This document shows, one piece after another, positions 62,169 through 64,000 of a stretch of DNA of 64,000 bases. The translations under genes and the position numbers were made by a program. This DNA is from Flavobacteria bacterium BAL38 (GTDB taxonomy: Bacteria > Bacteroidota > Bacteroidia > Flavobacteriales > Flavobacteriaceae): NCBI GenBank assembly GCA_000169355.1, contig AAXX01000003.1:1-64000 (forward strand). The letters run 5' to 3'. The notes under the pieces were generated by a model. The model was not told the DNA's origin and made no database searches. It was given only the letters and a program-made list of their open reading frames with translations. How positions within the stretch are numbered: the first letter of the stretch is position 1; every line of letters starts with the position of its first letter.

Positions 62169-62540
62169 TTACATGGAAAATCTTTTAATTCCTTGAGATA
62201 ATAATTTGGTATTAAAATTAATTAGCAAACCGGTTTTGTAATTCCCTAATCTCATATACGTTAATATTTGTGCTTTATGAACATCTGTAAAAGTTTCAAC
62301 TGTTTTTAATTCAAGAATCAATTGATCTTCTATTAATAAATCAATTTTATACCCATGATCTAATTTGATTTCTTTGTAAGCAATTGGAAGTTTTTTCTCT
62401 CGTTCAACTTTCAAATTAGCTTTTTTTAACTCATAATATAAACATTCTTGATAAGCAGATTCTAATAATCCCGGACCCAAATGACGATGAACTTCAATAG
62501 CTAAACCAATTACTTGTTCAGTTAACTTATCAACTTCCAT
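62169..62540 (-). CDS. GxxExxY protein (PDDEXK nuclease-like)
   Basis: This 123-residue protein has the family signature GLLESAY (residues 24-30, G-x-x-E-x-x-Y). It also has a PD-(D/E)xK-type core with YKIDLLIED (Asp67) and LILELKTV (Glu77, Lys79), followed by QILTYMRLGNYKTGLLINF. The family is predicted nuclease-like, but no biological function is established. It lies between two repeat arrays in inverted orientation, an arrangement I recall seeing near other GxxExxY genes. Whether it recognises the repeats is not known. Confidence 0.85.
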   Translation of the reverse strand: MEVDKLTEQVIGLAIEVHRHLGPGLLESAYQECLYYELKKANLKVEREKKLPIAYKEIKLDHGYKIDLLIEDQLILELKTVETFTDVHKAQILTYMRLGNYKTGLLINFNTKLLSQGIKRFSM

Positions 62541-62574
62541 AATATAATTTCAATTTTATAAATATTTTTTAATT

Positions 62575-63037
62575 AACCAAGTGCAACGCTCTTTCAAACT
62601 CTCTTTCTACACATAATATATATTAAACTCTCGGTGAATCTCATTTTACTCAGTGAATCTCCGTGTAAAAACAAGTGCAACGCCTCCAAGTACAACGCTC
62701 TCTTTCTCACATTCAACACAAAGTTTATAAAACTCTCGGTGTATCTCTGTGTAACAACCAAGTGCAACGCTCTCCATCACTCACATTCAACACAAAGTAT
62801 ATTAAAACTCTGTGCATCTCATTTTACTCAGTGAATCTCTGTGTAAAAACAAGTGCAACGCCTCCAAGTACAACGCTCTCTTTCTCACATTCAACACAAA
62901 GTTTATAAAACTCTCGGTGTATCTCTGTGTAACAACCAAGTGCAACGCTCTCCATCACTCACATTCAACACAAAGTATATTAAAACTCTGTGCATCTCCT
63001 TTTACTCGGAGCATCTCTGTGTAACAAAAAAGTGCAA
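62575..63037. repeat. CTCTGTGT repeat array, right of the GxxExxY gene
   Basis: This array of short related blocks (AAGTGCAACGCT, CTCGGTGTATCTCTGTGTAA and similar) contains a 178-base tandem duplication, starting at 62640 and 62818, with a partial third copy at 62996. Reversed, its units read TTACACAGAGATACACCGAG and GCGTTGCACTT, matching the left array in opposite orientation. Confidence 0.9.
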
Positions 63038-63039
63038 CG

Positions 63040-63453
63040 CTACTCAAAAGCTCTCAAAGCCAATTCATAACTCTGCAACCCAAAGCCAATAATAACTCCC
63101 TTTGCATTTGGAGATATATAAGACTGATGACGAAACGATTCTCTTGAAAACGTATTGGAAATATGAACTTCTATAACAGGTGTAGTAATCGCTTTTATAG
63201 CATCTCCTATACCTATAGAAGTATGTGTATAAGCACCAGCATTTAAAATAATACCATCATATGAAAATCCGGTGTCTTGAATTTTAGAAATGATTTCACC
63301 TTCTATATTACTTTGATAATATTCTAATGTTAAAGAAGAAAATTGCACTTGTAATTTATTAAAGTACGATTCAAAAGTTTCATTTCCATATACTTCTGGC
63401 TCTCTTTTACCTAATAAATTAAGATTTGGACCGTTTATAATAATAATCTTCAT
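63040..63453 (-). CDS. aroQ: Type II 3-dehydroquinate dehydratase
   Basis: This 137-residue enzyme converts 3-dehydroquinate to 3-dehydroshikimate in the shikimate pathway. It starts with the family motif IINGPNLNLLGKREPEVYG and has LNAGAYTHTSIGIGDAI and VIEVHISNTFSRESFRHQSYIS, which carry the catalytic Tyr, Arg and His of the dodecameric type II enzyme. Its last codons border the repeat array, but the frame is intact. Confidence 0.95.
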   Translation of the reverse strand: MKIIIINGPNLNLLGKREPEVYGNETFESYFNKLQVQFSSLTLEYYQSNIEGEIISKIQDTGFSYDGIILNAGAYTHTSIGIGDAIKAITTPVIEVHISNTFSRESFRHQSYISPNAKGVIIGFGLQSYELALRAFE

Positions 63454-63477
63454 GCGGATTGTTTTTGTAAAAATAAA

Positions 63478-63504
63478 AAAACCATTCCTTTTGAGAATGG
63501 TTTT
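63478..63504 (-). terminator. Terminator of the beta-barrel gene
   Basis: AAAACCATTC pairs with GAATGGTTTT around a 7-base loop. On the minus strand it is followed by seven T. It ends the partial outer-membrane protein gene and separates it from aroQ. Confidence 0.85.
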
Positions 63505-63528
63505 AATAAAATATTGTGAGTTTTAGTC

Positions 63529-64000
63529 TTAAAACATATAACCTACTGAAAATTGAATTAAAGAATTCTTAACATCAGCATCTTTTTTAGGTTCTGTTAA
63601 ACCTGCAGCATAACGTCCAGAAACAAAAAAGGCATCTGTAATTTTAAAACTCAATCCACCGGCAATAGCAAAGTCAAAACTGTTACTGTCTCCAGCATCA
63701 ACATTATTGCGCTCACTTACAAGAAAAGAAGCTTGCGGACCTAACTCTAAACTTAACTTATTAGGTGTTAAATAAAATTTTGCTAAAACAGGTATAGATA
63801 TATAACCTAACTCGTTTTTAATTTGGTCTCCCAAGCCATCTAGCTCAGAGCCCTGAGTAGAATATAAAAGTTCGGGTTGTAAAGCAAAGTTTTCAAACAA
63901 TTTTACTTCCATTACAGCTCCAGCATGAAAGCTTGTTATGGTTTTAAAATCGACACCCGAAACATCTCCACCAGTGTAGTTAGCAAAGTTAAGACCTCCT
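63529..64000 (-). CDS. Outer-membrane beta-barrel protein, partial
   Basis: The frame runs from its stop at 63529 through the window edge, so the N-terminus is missing. The visible 157 residues include FANYTGGDV, FHAGAVMEVKLFENFALQPELLYS, IPVLAKFYLTPNKLSLELGPQASFLV and the end LIQFSVGYMF, the alternating strand pattern with a terminal Phe of Bacteroidota small beta-barrel (OMP_b-brl_2) proteins. It probably sits in the outer membrane; the function is unknown. Confidence 0.85.
   Translation of the reverse strand, partial: GGLNFANYTGGDVSGVDFKTITSFHAGAVMEVKLFENFALQPELLYSTQGSELDGLGDQIKNELGYISIPVLAKFYLTPNKLSLELGPQASFLVSERNNVDAGDSNSFDFAIAGGLSFKITDAFFVSGRYAAGLTEPKKDADVKNSLIQFSVGYMF

Noticed and set aside
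62575-63037. Repeat array near 62.6-63.0 kb as a CRISPR.
   Set aside because: Units are 178-base tandem duplications of mixed short repeats without constant repeats and unique spacers, and there are no cas genes.

Overview
The window looks like a chromosomal segment of a Flavobacterium-like member of the Bacteroidota. The evidence is the AT-rich sequence, promoters with TTTG / TAnnTTTG boxes, several proteins with type IX secretion (T9SS) C-terminal domains, and typical family genes (DUF2279, DUF4290, DUF493, DUF5686, a YqgE-HU-fmt-recQ neighbourhood). The flanks hold ordinary core genes. The middle (about 20.24-48.52 kb) is an accessory island inside a tRNA-Met(CAT) gene.

Left core region (0-20.2 kb): envelope protein, lysozyme-like protein, RsmI-type methyltransferase, LMW phosphatase and dnaA; acyl-CoA thioesterase, YigZ, DMT transporter, HAD hydrolase and ribD; GNAT, prmC, MacB/FtsX-type permease, hisS; a 1639-residue T9SS surface protein; a Dus enzyme and a secreted esterase-like protein.

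Island (20,238-48,517): on the minus strand the 3' half of a tRNA-Met lies at 20,196-20,237 and a complete tRNA-Met at 48,476-48,549. A third partial copy at 45,466-45,507 divides the island into a 25-kb element and a 3-kb element. All three copies share the 17-bp core GACCTCAGGGTTATGAA. No integrase gene is visible. Cargo includes an IS982 remnant, an AbiEi-like/Fic fusion protein, an IS3-family element with two defective relatives, a membrane TPR-LuxR regulator, a 3901-residue modular T9SS surface protein, a DUF1566-type protein whose last 41 codons look like the variable region of a diversity-generating retroelement (DGR), a second T9SS protein, two small PID-CTERM-like partner proteins, and an 870-residue secreted protein with a Cys-rich tail. 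The 430-bp end of the 870-residue gene plus the tRNA half is duplicated.

Right core region (48.5-64 kb): START-like protein, class IV aminotransferase, YqgE, HU, fmt, recQ, an AAA ATPase, DUF493, DUF4290, murA (active-site Cys replaced by Asp) and a TSUP transporter. Then come two toxin-antitoxin pairs, a DUF5686 outer-membrane protein, a GxxExxY nuclease-like gene between two oppositely oriented repeat arrays, aroQ, and a beta-barrel protein cut by the window end.

The observations I consider most worth following are the candidate orphan DGR target (38.0-38.15 kb), the tandem tRNA-Met element array with tandem arm-like repeats at matching distances, and the GxxExxY gene with its inverted repeat arrays, which appear to have a gene-less relative at 9.7 kb.
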